Source: Halichondria panicea | Lineage: Eukaryota > Porifera > Demospongiae > Suberitida > Halichondriidae | Assembly: GCF_963675165.1 (NCBI RefSeq) | Contig: NC_087389.1 | Span: 151,001 to 215,000 of the forward strand | Direction of reading: 5' to 3' | DNA: 64,000 nucleotides | Part shown: piece by piece, positions 1-9,741 of the stretch | Layout of the letters: each line of letters starts with the position of its first letter | How positions within the stretch are numbered: position 1 is the stretch's first letter | Program-made: the position numbers and the translations under genes | Notes under the pieces: generated by a model | The model's input: only the letters and a program-made list of their open reading frames with translations | Database searches by the model: none | What the model was told of the DNA's origin: nothing

Positions 1-25
1 TGATGCTGATGCCGTTGGCACTTGA
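1..25 (+). CDS. 3' end of an upstream NADAR-A gene copy (partial)
   Basis: The first bases match position 19311 onward, the end of the complete NADAR-A gene at 17975-19335. They encode the terminal residues DADAVGT and a TGA stop at 23-25. The window therefore opens inside one more copy of the repeated block, and the array continues to the left. The 3' untranslated part that follows (26-180, with AATAAA at 168-173) is nearly identical to 19336-19490. Confidence 0.8.
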
Positions 26-179
26 ACTAAGGACTGTGTTAGCTATATTGTGTAGCTAGTCTGTATATGTGTGTTGCTGTAAGTTAGTATAGTCATAGAT
101 AAACTATGGTACAGTGTATAATTGTACATGTGTACAGTGTTGTTGATTGATAATGCTGATTGAGCAAAATAAACATTTA

Positions 180-190
180 GGGGATATCCC
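180..190. promoter_or_regulatory. NF-kB-like site upstream of PDZ gene copy 1
   Basis: GGGGATATCCC is a perfect palindromic Rel/NF-kB-type decamer 55 bp upstream of the start codon at 245. It is conserved at 19490-19500, and copy 3 has GGGGAATATCCC at 36327-36338. The match is seen; binding is inferred. Confidence 0.5.
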
Positions 191-244
191 ATTATAATTA
201 GAAGTTGATGATCACTTATATTTCACACAAACTTCTACGGTACT

Positions 245-1887
245 ATGAGTTCTCCTGTTACTGACTCAAGAGGTGTGCTCAGGGGAAGGTGTACCAGTTG
301 TAATTGCTCTGGGTATCAAGGTGGAACTGCTGGACTGAAGTGCAGCATCTGCACACACCCACCAGGGAAGCATCAGAACATCACACCAGGATTTGCTGCC
401 CAGACCTATGGTAAGCATTGAAGTGTTATAATCACTCGTTCTATAATGTTACTACTATAATTAAAGTTACTACAGGTTCAAGCCGACCAAGCAATACCAG
501 CGATGCTCATGGTGGATACAGTTATCAAAATGTATATCGGGTAATACCGTAAGCGTTCCAATTATAGAACCAGCCTCGGGTAGGACGCCCTCTTTTATAA
601 CGCCCATATACCACAAATAAAATCTTTTTTTTTGGTACATGTTTCTAGAAAAATAATTATTTTTTACTGGTTTTATAATTAGAACGTTTACGGTAACTAG
701 ATCTAGGTGTTTACTTTTTTTGTACAGCCTCCAGAAACAGGTCCATGCAGTGCAAACAACTGTAACAAGCCTTGCTACTATGATCCGAGTGTTGGGGAGT
801 TTGACTACTGCAGTCCATCGTGTAGAGACAAGCACTTGCTGCCCAAGGAAAAAAAGAGTCTACAAGATGATCTCAAAGCCTTTGAATATCAGGTGAAGTT
901 ACCTGTATCTGGTGGTGAAAAGCGTGGAATTGGAGCACACACAGCTGGTGGAGAGTCAGAGTATCAATCAACTCAAGCATCAGGAGGGAGGCATTCTTAT
1001 AGTAGTGCTGTGTCATCAGGTAGCCAAGCAACTACAAGATCCTCCAGCTCAGGCAAAGCCCATAATATTTCCCCAAATGTTAGTGAGTGTCTTGTTACTA
1101 CAGGAAGGCAGACGACAATCAAAGTGTTTTTTCAAAAGAGTCCATCAAATGATATTGGCCTCATTGTCAGTGAAGAGATATACAGATGTGACACATTTTC
1201 TGGGGTATGCCATTATACTTTTGATCAGTCAATGTACATATTTTGTATAATGCAGCTGCTGGTGCTTGGATTTGAGTACAATACTAAAGCTGAATACCTG
1301 ATTACTACGAATGAAGTACGTGTGCTGGATGTGATCACTTCATTGAATGACAAAAAAATCAGCCCGTTAACCTATAAAGAAGAAGCAACAAAGAATAGGT
1401 CATGTTCTCTGGAACTGAAAAGATGGATTTCACTTCCTCAACTGAAGCCACTTATGGACAAAGGTACTTTTGACATGCCTGAAATCAATTTATTGTTTTT
1501 GTTTTTTACAGCCGAATTCTCCAACCCAACAGCTCTTGTTGCTGTAATGAATCCAAAAGATTATCCCAATTGTTCCACTGCAAAAGGATTTGGACTGGGA
1601 ATCACTGTAAGCCATGACTGTTGCACATACTTCTTCTGTATTGATCATTCGTTTCTTAACAGTCTCTTCTTAGTACCACCTCTGTGGTTTCTGTGACAGC
1701 AAACACACCAGCACGATTCAGCAGACTAGAGTATGGAGATGAGATAATAGCCTATGGGTTTGTGAAGAAGAACAAGCTAGAAATTGGGAAGGATGCATTG
1801 AGTCTGACGACCAATCTGGAAGAAGCTGCAAAAGATGGAAAAACACTTGTCCTAGTAGTTAAGAGACCAGTGATAATTAACTTGTAG
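245..1887 (+). CDS. Cys/His-finger protein with two PDZ-like domains, copy 1
   Basis: Six exons read as 245-410, 476-540, 728-1204, 1256-1463, 1512-1606 and 1663-1887, giving about 411 residues. The N-terminus has the RGRCTSC ... CSICTHPPGKH module. A second Cys module follows (CSANNC ... YCSPSCRDKH), then a Ser/Gly/Gln-rich linker. The C-terminal half holds two PDZ-like folds. The first runs from IGLIVSEE to LELKRW. The second is clearer: GFGLGITV, then PARFSRLEYGDEIIAYGF, ending LVLVVKRP. No catalytic domain is present. It lies tail-to-tail with P2, with 69 bp between stops. PDZ domains bind C-terminal peptides, so a scaffold role in the cluster is my inference. The start at 245 matches the short N-termini of the sister genes. 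Confidence 0.75.
545..695. mobile_element. MITE in intron 2 of PDZ copy 1
   Basis: About 29-bp imperfect terminal inverted repeats begin TACCGTAA at 545 and end TTACGGTA at 695. The element is missing from the same intron of copy 2, which is only about 46 bp long (19861-19905). The TA at each end fits a TA-duplicating Tc1/mariner-type MITE. Confidence 0.7.
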
Positions 1888-1955
1888 ATTAAGAATAACT
1901 GTGTCAAAGTGAAACTATATAATTATATGATTAGTAATAATTGTGTATAAAGAAG

Positions 1956-4139
1956 TCATTTGAATGTAATAACAAAACGTGGTAAATCATGAGCAGGGTT
2001 CTTCATCACTACAATGTCCCCATGTTTTGTATGATGAGTTCCAGTCTGTCCTAGCAACAGTTCATTCAGTAGTAGCTTCTTTCCACTCTTGCAGTAGCCG
2101 AGAGGAATGGTGGGAGATGTTGCGAAGTATTCCCCGGCACCATAGGCTTGGCCATTTCTCTTCTTTTGGTCATAGCCAGTAGTACAAATACTGTCGATAT
2201 TACTCTCTGCCGTTCCATGAAATGCAAGGCAAGTGTTTCTTTGGCTAGTGGGTAGAGACATCATTGCGCTCCTAAATTTATTGAATAAAGCACCTCCAGG
2301 CTTAGCGTGGTCGTTTTCTTTCATTGAGGCAACTTTGAGATTCGGGAATTTCTGGAGAAACTTTTGAACTTCCGGCATACTTGTAAGAATCCTCGCTGCA
2401 AATTGAATACAATAGTAGTAAAATAAAATTGTTAAGCCAGCTCTATATAATATTCATTATACCATCTCTGTTGGGGGCGTCCTTCTGTGCATGGTCTAGA
2501 CAACAGTAGTCATGGACTGTCCCTCCCTCTGTTTTCCTTCTGTTAGTGCATCCAGGTAGGCCACACTGATCTTCAACCTTATCAGCTGTAGCTGCAGGCA
2601 CAGGCATCACAAGTTATAACAACACCACCCATTCTATATCATGTATTATCAAGTATTCTAAAACAGCAGGAGTAACTTCTTGGTAAGAGTATACTAGGGA
2701 CTTTCCCAGGGGAATTTTCAGTGATTTTATCAAACCACACATAGTGGCCAGATAGCTGACAGGGACTCTCCCAGGGGAATTAAACCAATAAACAGGTGAC
2801 CCAACAGTTAAAACCAATCCTAAAATAAAGGTGACACAACAGTCCACTCTTCACATACCATAAATGCCTCTCCTCTTCCCCTCATCAGCATGGCTCTTCC
2901 CACAGTAGTCATAGGTGGCCCCAGTACTGCTGTCCACAAACTTGGGCTTCTGACAACCAGGGATGATGCACGATGAGCTGTCCTTAGGCCCAGCTTGAGA
3001 TGCAGTGGTAGTTCCAGCAACTGGTGGTGGAGCTGTGAAAAACTATAATCAAGGCTATAAATGCAATGAAACTTACTTACCCACAAGCCCTTGTTGCAAT
3101 CCAAGATTAGCATGTGTTCTCCCACAATAGTTCTCAAAAGGCCATGTATGTTTATTACAGCCAGGTAGTAGACAGTGTGTAACTCCTTTCACCACTTGCT
3201 GGTTCACCTCTACATGCAGGTACATACACAGTGAAACGTACAAGATGTTAGCTTACGTTGCCACAGAGCCTGTCTCCTCTGGTGCTCCATAGCATGAGTG
3301 ATACCACAGCACTCATGCACCGTACCACTCTCATCAACATAGCATGCATTTGGGCACTCAGCAATAGCACATGTGGCCCTTGATGTGGGTACAACAGGAG
3401 CCTGTACTGGAGTTGGTAGTGCTGCACCATCTTGGATATTCGCTGTAATAAGCATTAGCAAAACTACTAGATAGAGTTGAAGCTTACGTAATATTCCTCT
3501 CATCTTCCCCTCTTGGGCATGCGTCTTCCCACAGTAGTCATGGAGAACTCCAGTGCCACTGTCCATATACTTAGGCTGGAAACACTCGGGGATAATGCAC
3601 AGGGAATTGTCCTGTACGCCTTGTGCCACGGAGAACATACTTGAATCTATAGAGGGAGAAATAAATGGAATGGGTGAGTTTATAATTATAGGCGTACACT
3701 CACCTTGATAAAAGTTCTCTTCATATTGATTTCCATGCCCAAATTGATTATCTTCAAACATTCTCATACTTGCAGTCATTATATGAAAATGACAGTGTAT
3801 GCTTTCCATGCCCGAATTCAAGTCGAAGTCAACCGTCTGATTACAGTTGGGGAAGCCACATAATGATGATATTGGGGACGACTGAATGTTCAGAGGAGAT
3901 GCAAATGAGTTAGAAATTGGAAGAGCGACATGACTCTGATCCGTACAAGTGTTTCGGGTAGAAGTGTCTCGGATAAAAGTGTCTCCTTGCTGTGATTGCA
4001 GGGACTGGTCCAGCCTAGAGTGTCCTGCAGGACGACAGCCACATTGGGAGCACTTGAGACCACTGCTAGGGGGAGTGTAGCCTCCACAGCTAGAGCAATT
4101 CTTGCACCTTCCTCTGGAGATTCCACGGGCATCATCCAT
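1956..4139 (-). CDS. P2: six Cys/His fingers plus PARP-like domain, copy 1
   Basis: Seven exons on the minus strand: 4139-3704, 3646-3488, 3442-3257, 3209-3081, 3032-2859, 2591-2463 and 2395-1956. All introns are phase 1 and each internal exon carries one finger. The protein starts MDDARGISRGRCKNC (RG-Cys module with CSQCGCRPAGH). Finger cores follow: CGFPNC, CIIPEC ... HDYCGKTHA, CAIAEC ... HECCGITHA, CLLPGC ... YCGRTHA, CIIPGC ... YDYCGKSHA and CGLPGC ... HDYCCLDHA. The last exon is a PARP-type ADP-ribosyltransferase fold with FHGT (His), GAGEYFATSP (Tyr) and HGDIVVMKNPAHDLPRF. The usual catalytic Glu position reads Asp. An upstream in-frame Met at 4220 exists, but 4139 fits the sister genes better. 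Confidence 0.75.
2697..2785. promoter_or_regulatory. NF-kB-like motif cluster in a P2 intron
   Basis: GGGACTTTCCC (2697-2707) is the textbook kappa-B sequence. GGGGAATTTTC (2709-2719), GGGACTCTCCC (2762-2772) and a GGGGAATT half-type follow. The first is kept at 21851-21861; in copy 3 it is altered (GGGACTTTCCA near 38690). The cluster could be an intronic enhancer. Confidence 0.4.
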
Positions 4140-4337
4140 CAAGTCTCTCTCACTCTCTCTAGCTCTAGCTCTCTCGATCTCTCTCTTTCTTGCATGTAGA
4201 TCTACTCTGTGTGAAGTCATACAATGCCAATGGGAAGCCCCCTCTTATGTAATGCTATTGGCATGTCTATTTATGCGTACCTTAACCTATTAACTCGAGC
4301 TAGCTCTACGTCTACTATACTAAACAAAGTCTCTAAG
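4140..4337. promoter_or_regulatory. Bidirectional promoter P2 / P1, copy 1
   Basis: This 198-bp gap separates the P2 start (4139, minus) and the P1 start (4338, plus). It holds opposed CCAAT boxes (CCAAT at about 4227 and ATTGG at about 4256) around GGGAAGCCCCC, a weak kappa-B-like match. No clear TATA box is visible. Confidence 0.45.
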
Positions 4338-7008
4338 ATGAGCTCCAACACTGATTCCAGAGGTGTACGGAGAGGTGATTGCAATTGCCCTCAATGTGAC
4401 TGTGACCAGTATGATGGAGGAACTGAAGGAATGAAATGCAATTACTGTGGTCACCCTCCTGGAAAGCATGTGAACATGAACACAGGCATTGCTTCTTTGG
4501 CACCAACAACTACTTCGTTCTTACCATCTAGCTCTTTCCATTCTACTATGGTTATGGATGATACCAAGTTCCCTAGTACCCAGAGTCAACCTTGTTTTGA
4601 TCTCAACACGGGCGTAGATGTACAAGATGGTTACAGCCCCCAATTTACTGACCACTCTGCACCCGATCAATCGACTATGTCGATGTCACCTCAAAGAGCT
4701 GTGCAATCACCACCGAGTCAATTTGATATTATGTCTTCCATATTACGAAGTCCCTTCAAGCGGCCACGACCAACTACTGCTCCCCCACCAGCATTACGTT
4801 CACCTGCACCTCAGCTAGCCCTAGCCCGTATGTTACTCTAATAATTTTATATAAAATTAATGATTAAATTATATTCCTATGCTTACAGTTCCACTTGACC
4901 AGCATTGTAAGCTCAGTGGATGCTCCAGGTGGTCGTGTACATGACTGTTGTGGGAGAAGACATGCGACAGAGTATGCCAAACAAAATTGTAAAGTTCTCA
5001 TGCTGTAACAGTACTTGTCATACTCTTTAGACATACTTCTATAGGTGAAATTACATCCGAGTTGCAATGCAAGACTCCTGGATGCTATAAACAGAGGTAC
5101 CCAAATGGCCAAGGAGGACATTTTGATTACTGTGCCAAATATTGTCGTGACAGTGGAGGCAAACCACAAGGGTCAATGCTTGCTTCAGGTAAGAGCTACT
5201 AAATGTGTACATGTTATAATACTATAAATTTATAGCTTCAATGCCGGACATGGCTCTGACAGGCGGATATGGTATCTGTCAGTTCCCTCAGTGTGCAAGA
5301 CCCAAGTACTGTGATCCTGCCAATGGGAGGGTGCATGACTTCTGTAGGAGATCCCATGCTTACCAAGCCAGAGTGCAAGGTACTTATTGCTGTGATGTAG
5401 ACTTATTATTATGTAGCTCTTGGGTATTTCCCAGGTGATTCCCCAAGTGATTCTCCAAAATGATAGTGGCCATTGTTATTAATGTGTCATGCTTTTGTTA
5501 TTCATACTTCTCAGGAATCACCACTAGCACTGCTGTGAATATCAGAGTAGCCACTGCACAAGAGCTCTCCACAATTGCAGGGAAGTTCAAGCAGTCATGG
5601 GCTAGTGCAAAGGGGGCCTGTCCACCAGTTTCATTTGTCTACATCATCAGTAACTCACAACTCACACAAAGATGGACCACGTACAGAAATGGGTTACAGA
5701 AGAAGGACGTTGAAGAGTACTACCATGGTACTAAACTGACATGCAACATTACAGCGACTTCAACTCTGTGCAACGATCAACATTGTGGTGCATGTGGTAT
5801 CTCAAACACTGGACTGGATCGAAGATGCATTCAAAAGAACATCAAGTTTCAGAGGTTTGGTCATGGCTTTTACCTCGCTCCTAATTCATCAAAATGCCAT
5901 GACTACACCCAAGGATGCTCCTCGTATAGAGCTATGCTGTTGTTTGATGTTTGTCCCGGAAATAAATCCAACCTCAAGAAAGACGATGCAAAATTAAAAG
6001 CACCACCTCAAGGATTTGATTCTGTTTATGGACGGAAAGGAGTCCGCTTGAACTATGTTATGGTTAGAACATGGGCATGAGGTATCTATGTGTTATAGTG
6101 TCCCAAAGCTCGAGGGCTTTAGCCCGAGGGATGAGGGACACTATAACCATAGATACCGAATGCACATGTTCTAACTGATTTAGATCCCAAAACCTATTGG
6201 CTACTAGAAATGCACTAGCTTAGCAACAGTCAACCTATATAAACAGCCAACCTAGCAACTGCATCATTATTCTTTTGAAAACTAATATCTGAAGTTGGCA
6301 TCTCTGTGTCTCTACTAAGTCTCTATTCAAGTCAACCCTGTTCCTCCACCTCAGTTTGATGGACAAAATTATAGTCCTAGCTAGCTCCACCCACAAAACA
6401 GAAACAACCAGCTCCTCCCCCAGTTTTGCAGCAAACAAGCCCAGCACACTTCCCAAGAAACGAGCGGCTCGTACTACTCTCACAAAGCGAAAGGAAGACA
6501 CCTAAGCTATAATTTGCAGCAAACAAGCCCAGCAAACGAGCGGCTCCTATACTACTCTTGAAAAAAGCGAAAGGAACTTTAGGAAGAAGCCAAAGCTAGA
6601 ATCCCAGCACTTCCATACATCCAGCTCCTCCCCCATGCAGCCTTGCAGCAAAAAAGCACAGCACACTGCCCAAAAAACGAGCGTCTCCTACTACTCTCGA
6701 ACAAAGCCAAAAAAAAGAAACTAGAGCTTCTCTCTTTCATTCTAGTTCTGTTATTATATTGCATCTAGCTACAATAATTTTTATGTTATTACATGTGTAT
6801 CTTCTTGTAAATCACAATACAATGTACAATGTTGTAGTTTGTAGCCCAGAGCAATCTATAGTACCCGGTACTATAGCTCATAGTTCCCTGCTAAATACAC
6901 TCAAATGGGATCTAAGAAGAAATAGTAGTGTACAACGCTGATGCTGCCCTTCCAAAATGTATTATTGTGTACCAAAAAGACAGTATAGGGAAAATAGCAA
7001 CAGGATAG
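4338..7008 (+). pseudogene. P1: finger-PARP gene, copy 1, doubly disrupted
   Basis: Same gene as the intact copies at 23568 and 48550. Exon 1 (from 4338, RGDCNCPQC ... CNYCGHPPGKH) is intact. Exon 2 (about 4891-4990) lacks 20 bp present in copy 2 after the codons for SGCS, which shifts the frame inside a finger. The final exon has the catalytic His (YYHGTK) and Tyr (FGHGFYLAPNSSK), but at 6057 it is cut by an ~858-bp insertion. That insertion adds an early stop and separates the Glu-containing end, which resumes at 6916 and ends at 7008. Either lesion alone should destroy the product. Confidence 0.8.
6058..6915. mobile_element. Hairpin-bearing insertion in the PARP exon of P1 copy 1
   Basis: The empty site is readable in copy 2 at 25303-25310. 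The left end begins with a long imperfect palindrome (about 6065-6175: GTTAGAACATG ... CACATGTTCTAAC around GAGGTATCTATG ... ATAGATACC). TTAGATCCCA just after it pairs with TGGGATCTAA at the right end. Inside, a roughly 40-70-bp phrase with AAACGAGCGGCTC recurs near 6460, 6535 and 6675. No transposase frame is visible, so it is non-autonomous. A similar element lies at about 61200-62068. Confidence 0.7.
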
Positions 7009-7136
7009 CACTTTTCATTTTTTCAGTAGCATAGCGTAATACAGTAGAAGTTTTTTCTATACAAAAACATTGTGTGAGCTGTATTATACATTGTCCTCCA
7101 AAATGCACTCATGCTAATAGCTAAGACTTCATCTAG

Positions 7137-8182
7137 CTAAGAGTTCATCTGTGATTGCATAAAGCACTGGTCACACCAGCCCTTCCCTGGGTTAGCTTGT
7201 TTCACTCGACACTTGGAGCACATCTTGCCACCAGCTGTCGCTGGCATGGACTGAGTAGAAGGGCCCAGGGGCATAGATCCACCAGAATGGGAGATAGGCA
7301 AACTATCATATGGTAGCATCGGAGGGCCTTGTCCTTGCATTTTAGAGTAGTAGCTCATGGCCCCACGTTTATCAGTAGAGGAAGGCCCACTGGAAATAGC
7401 AGATGATCCTGGTGGCTGTCTGTAAGCCCTTGGAGAGCTGCTGCCTTGTTGAGCTGCATGATTAGAATAAGTAGCAAGATTATAAAAAATAAAACCCACA
7501 CCTGTCTTCGTGGCAGCAACCTTCTGTTGGTGAAAGGATGATTGAAGTTCATTGAACTTCTTAGCACATGTCCTGCTACAGAAATCGTGGATCTTGTCAC
7601 CTTCTCTTCGTTTTGGAAAAGTACATCCAGGACATTTACAAGTTCCATAAGTTACTAGCTGAAGAGGTTGTTCATGAGCGTCATATCTTGGTTCGAACCC
7701 GGAGGCGCCCTGGGCCTGGGACATCATCTGACCAGACGTCACGGGTGCACCCGGTTGCTGAGGACGAGGCTTGCGTACTGCGAGTGAAACAAAGAACTAC
7801 GTTAGAAAAACGTAGATAGCTGGTGATAGATTTACATACAGAAATGATATAGAAACACATACGGACATGTCACATACGATGACAACCATAGCTAGCTAGC
7901 TATACGTATATACATACGTTTATCAGCTCCAGCGTGCGTATGAGCAGGGCAGCCACAGTATTCACAGTCAGTGTAGCTGTTTGGATCCTCAGACTGGTAC
8001 TTTTTGCACTCGTCTTTGTCACATTTACTGCAAGCTCCCAGTGCTATGATCCTGACATGCTCTCCTGGTGTATGGTTGCAGTACTCACAACGCAACTGTC
8101 CAGGCTGTGTGGGTGAAGTACGGTACTCTTTACACTCACAAGTGTTGCATTTGCCCCGCTGAACTCCTTGGATGTCCTTCAT
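7137..8182 (-). CDS. Cys-rich adaptor-like protein without catalytic domain, copy 1
   Basis: Three exons (8182-7918, 7777-7502, 7453-7137) give about 285 residues. Exon 1 holds two tandem RG-Cys modules: RGKCNTCECKEY ... CEYCNHTPGEH and GACSKCDKDECKKY ... CEYCGCPAHTH. Exon 2 has a finger of the cluster type (CKCPGC ... HDFCSRTCAKKF). Exon 3 is Pro/Ser/Gly-rich and ends in a CxxC ... CxxC motif (MCSKCRVKQ ... WCDQCF). No PARP, NADAR or PDZ domain is visible. It sits tail-to-tail with P1 and upstream of PARP-S. Sharing modules with the enzymes suggests a common partner or substrate; that is inference. Confidence 0.65.
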
Positions 8183-8244
8183 TATTCTGTCAGTATAACA
8201 TGGATAGTAGAAAGAGTATAAGAATCTCGAGATGATTGTGATTA

Positions 8245-8511
8245 GGCCACTCCAAGTGATACTCTGGTTTCTGGTCCACCGCCCGCATCAGATTTTATTC
8301 TTGGATTTCTATGGATTTCTATCCCATTATTTCTACTACGCATGCGCATAATGGTCACGTGTGGTACAAAATAGTGTGATAATGATATTCATTTGCAAAA
8401 TAATGAGATTCATAAGGTGAAATTGATAATGACATAATGAGAAAACCCGCCCGCCCGCATGCAATTAGAAAAACTTCAGGACCAGAAACCAGAGTGTCAC
8501 TTGGAGTGGCC
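8245..8511. mobile_element. MITE with 3-bp TTA duplication between adaptor and PARP-S
   Basis: Terminal inverted repeats of about 35 bp (GGCCACTCCAAGTGA ... and its complement) are flanked by TTA at 8242-8244 and 8512-8514. The empty site GTGATTACATG is at about 26515-26525 in copy 2. The interior is 267 bp and non-coding. A 3-bp TSD fits several superfamilies, so none is assigned. Confidence 0.8.
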
Positions 8512-8546
8512 TTACATGTACATACGTATAATTATAGTGGCTTCAA

Positions 8547-8567
8547 GGGAATCCCGAGGGGAATCCC
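8547..8567. promoter_or_regulatory. Tandem kappa-B-like sites upstream of adaptor copy 1
   Basis: GGGAATCCC (8547-8555) and GGGGAATCCC (8558-8567) lie about 370 bp upstream of the adaptor start and are conserved near 26554-26575 in copy 2. Confidence 0.35.
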
Positions 8568-8700
8568 AGAGGAGGTAAGACATCCGCGTGTCAAAGGAAA
8601 CGAATCCCCAAAAGATAGTACACACCTTCTTTTTAGAGGGATCATATCCAATTGGCCAAGTGTAATTACATTAATTAAAAAATCACTAAAATCACTAAAA

Positions 8701-9616
8701 TCATTTTGCAATCTTTTCCACACCATCTAACTCATACACAACAATAAACTGAGGCATAACAGCAGCTACATCAAACACCACTATCTCATCATAGTTCAGA
8801 GAGCCTCCAGCAACACCATGCACTGAATTGTATTCTTCTGGAGGACCAGTGAGAGTCGTGCTGTCTTGACGAATCTCGTACTTTGCACCACACGCCACCA
8901 AACACAGCAACTGAGCACGTACTTTATGGAGCGGATTGCCTTGAGTGTAGTCGTGACATTTTGAAGAATTAGGAGCGAGGTAGATTCCTTTACCAAATCG
9001 CTGAAATCGAGGAATATTGCTACCAATGCGATGGGAATCAAATCCATTGGAAGATATTCCACATATTCCACAGCCTCTGTCTTGACAACAATCATCACGC
9101 TCTAGTAAATTGCACGTTAGTTTAGTTCCATGGAAAAACAGATCGGAGTTTGTAGCCTTCTGGTCGCCTTGCTTGATTCGATCACTGTACTCGTGAAATG
9201 ATTTTGTCAGCTGCTTGTTCTGTACAGCATATATCGCCAATGGCACGGGAGGGGTGGGACATTTGGGAGTGATTTTCACCCATTCTTTCTTGAAGTGCTC
9301 CAATATGTCTTTGTGCGTTTGTTGCTCCGAGTCTAGTCGCTTGAGCATGCTTGACTCTTGAACTACTGCAGGAAAGTAAAGGAAAGTAAAATACTGTAAC
9401 TTCCAAACATTTACCTAACTTAAGCTTCACCGAACACTTACCTGTTCCCTTTCTTTGTGCTTGGTAGCACTCTGTACAGAGCTTGAAAGGATGGTTTCTT
9501 TCCTTCTCCCCACACTCATAACACAGCTTGTGGTCTAGTTTACAGGACCTGCACAGAAAGTCTCCTTGAAGACGAGGATGGGAGTCACATTGAAAGCAGA
9601 GTTTGTCCTCAGCCAT
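8701..9616 (-). CDS. PARP-S: zinc-ribbon plus PARP catalytic domain, copy 1
   Basis: Two exons (9616-9442, 9365-8701) encode about 279 residues. Exon 1 is a compact Cys-rich module starting MAEDKLCFQC with five CxxC-type pairs (CRSC, CYEC, CTEC and others). Exon 2 is nearly all PARP-type domain: FFHGTK (His), GKGIYLAPNSSKCHDY (Tyr), PPEEYNSVHG, then LNYDEIVVFD with the third-position Glu. This complete H-Y-E set predicts an active ADP-ribosyltransferase. A Cys cluster (CCQDRGCGICGI) sits between the His and Tyr motifs. The layout resembles PARP domains I know from basidiomycete fungi more than animal PARP1-16. It shares a 125-bp promoter with NADAR-B. Confidence 0.8.
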
Positions 9617-9741
9617 CTTGTGTGTGTACTATTGTGTGTAGGGGAATTCCCAGGGGAACTCCCGTTACATCCACTGCAAAACACCACACCTCACTGCAAT
9701 GTCTAGCTCTTGCTAAGCTGCAAGCTCAATTAACTTTTGCA
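9617..9741. promoter_or_regulatory. Bidirectional PARP-S / NADAR-B promoter with two kappa-B sites, copy 1
   Basis: GGGGAATTCCC (9641-9651) and GGGGAACTCCC (9653-9663) lie 25-47 bp from the PARP-S start and about 80-100 bp from the NADAR-B start. Both sites and their spacing are retained at 27660-27682 and 54257-54279 while surrounding bases vary. Confidence 0.6.

Noticed and set aside
4139-4220. Start of P2 at the upstream Met (MTSHRVDL)
   Set aside because: The extra 27 residues are an Arg/Glu-rich reading of a CT microrepeat and differ between copies. MDDARG matches the short leaders of all sister genes.
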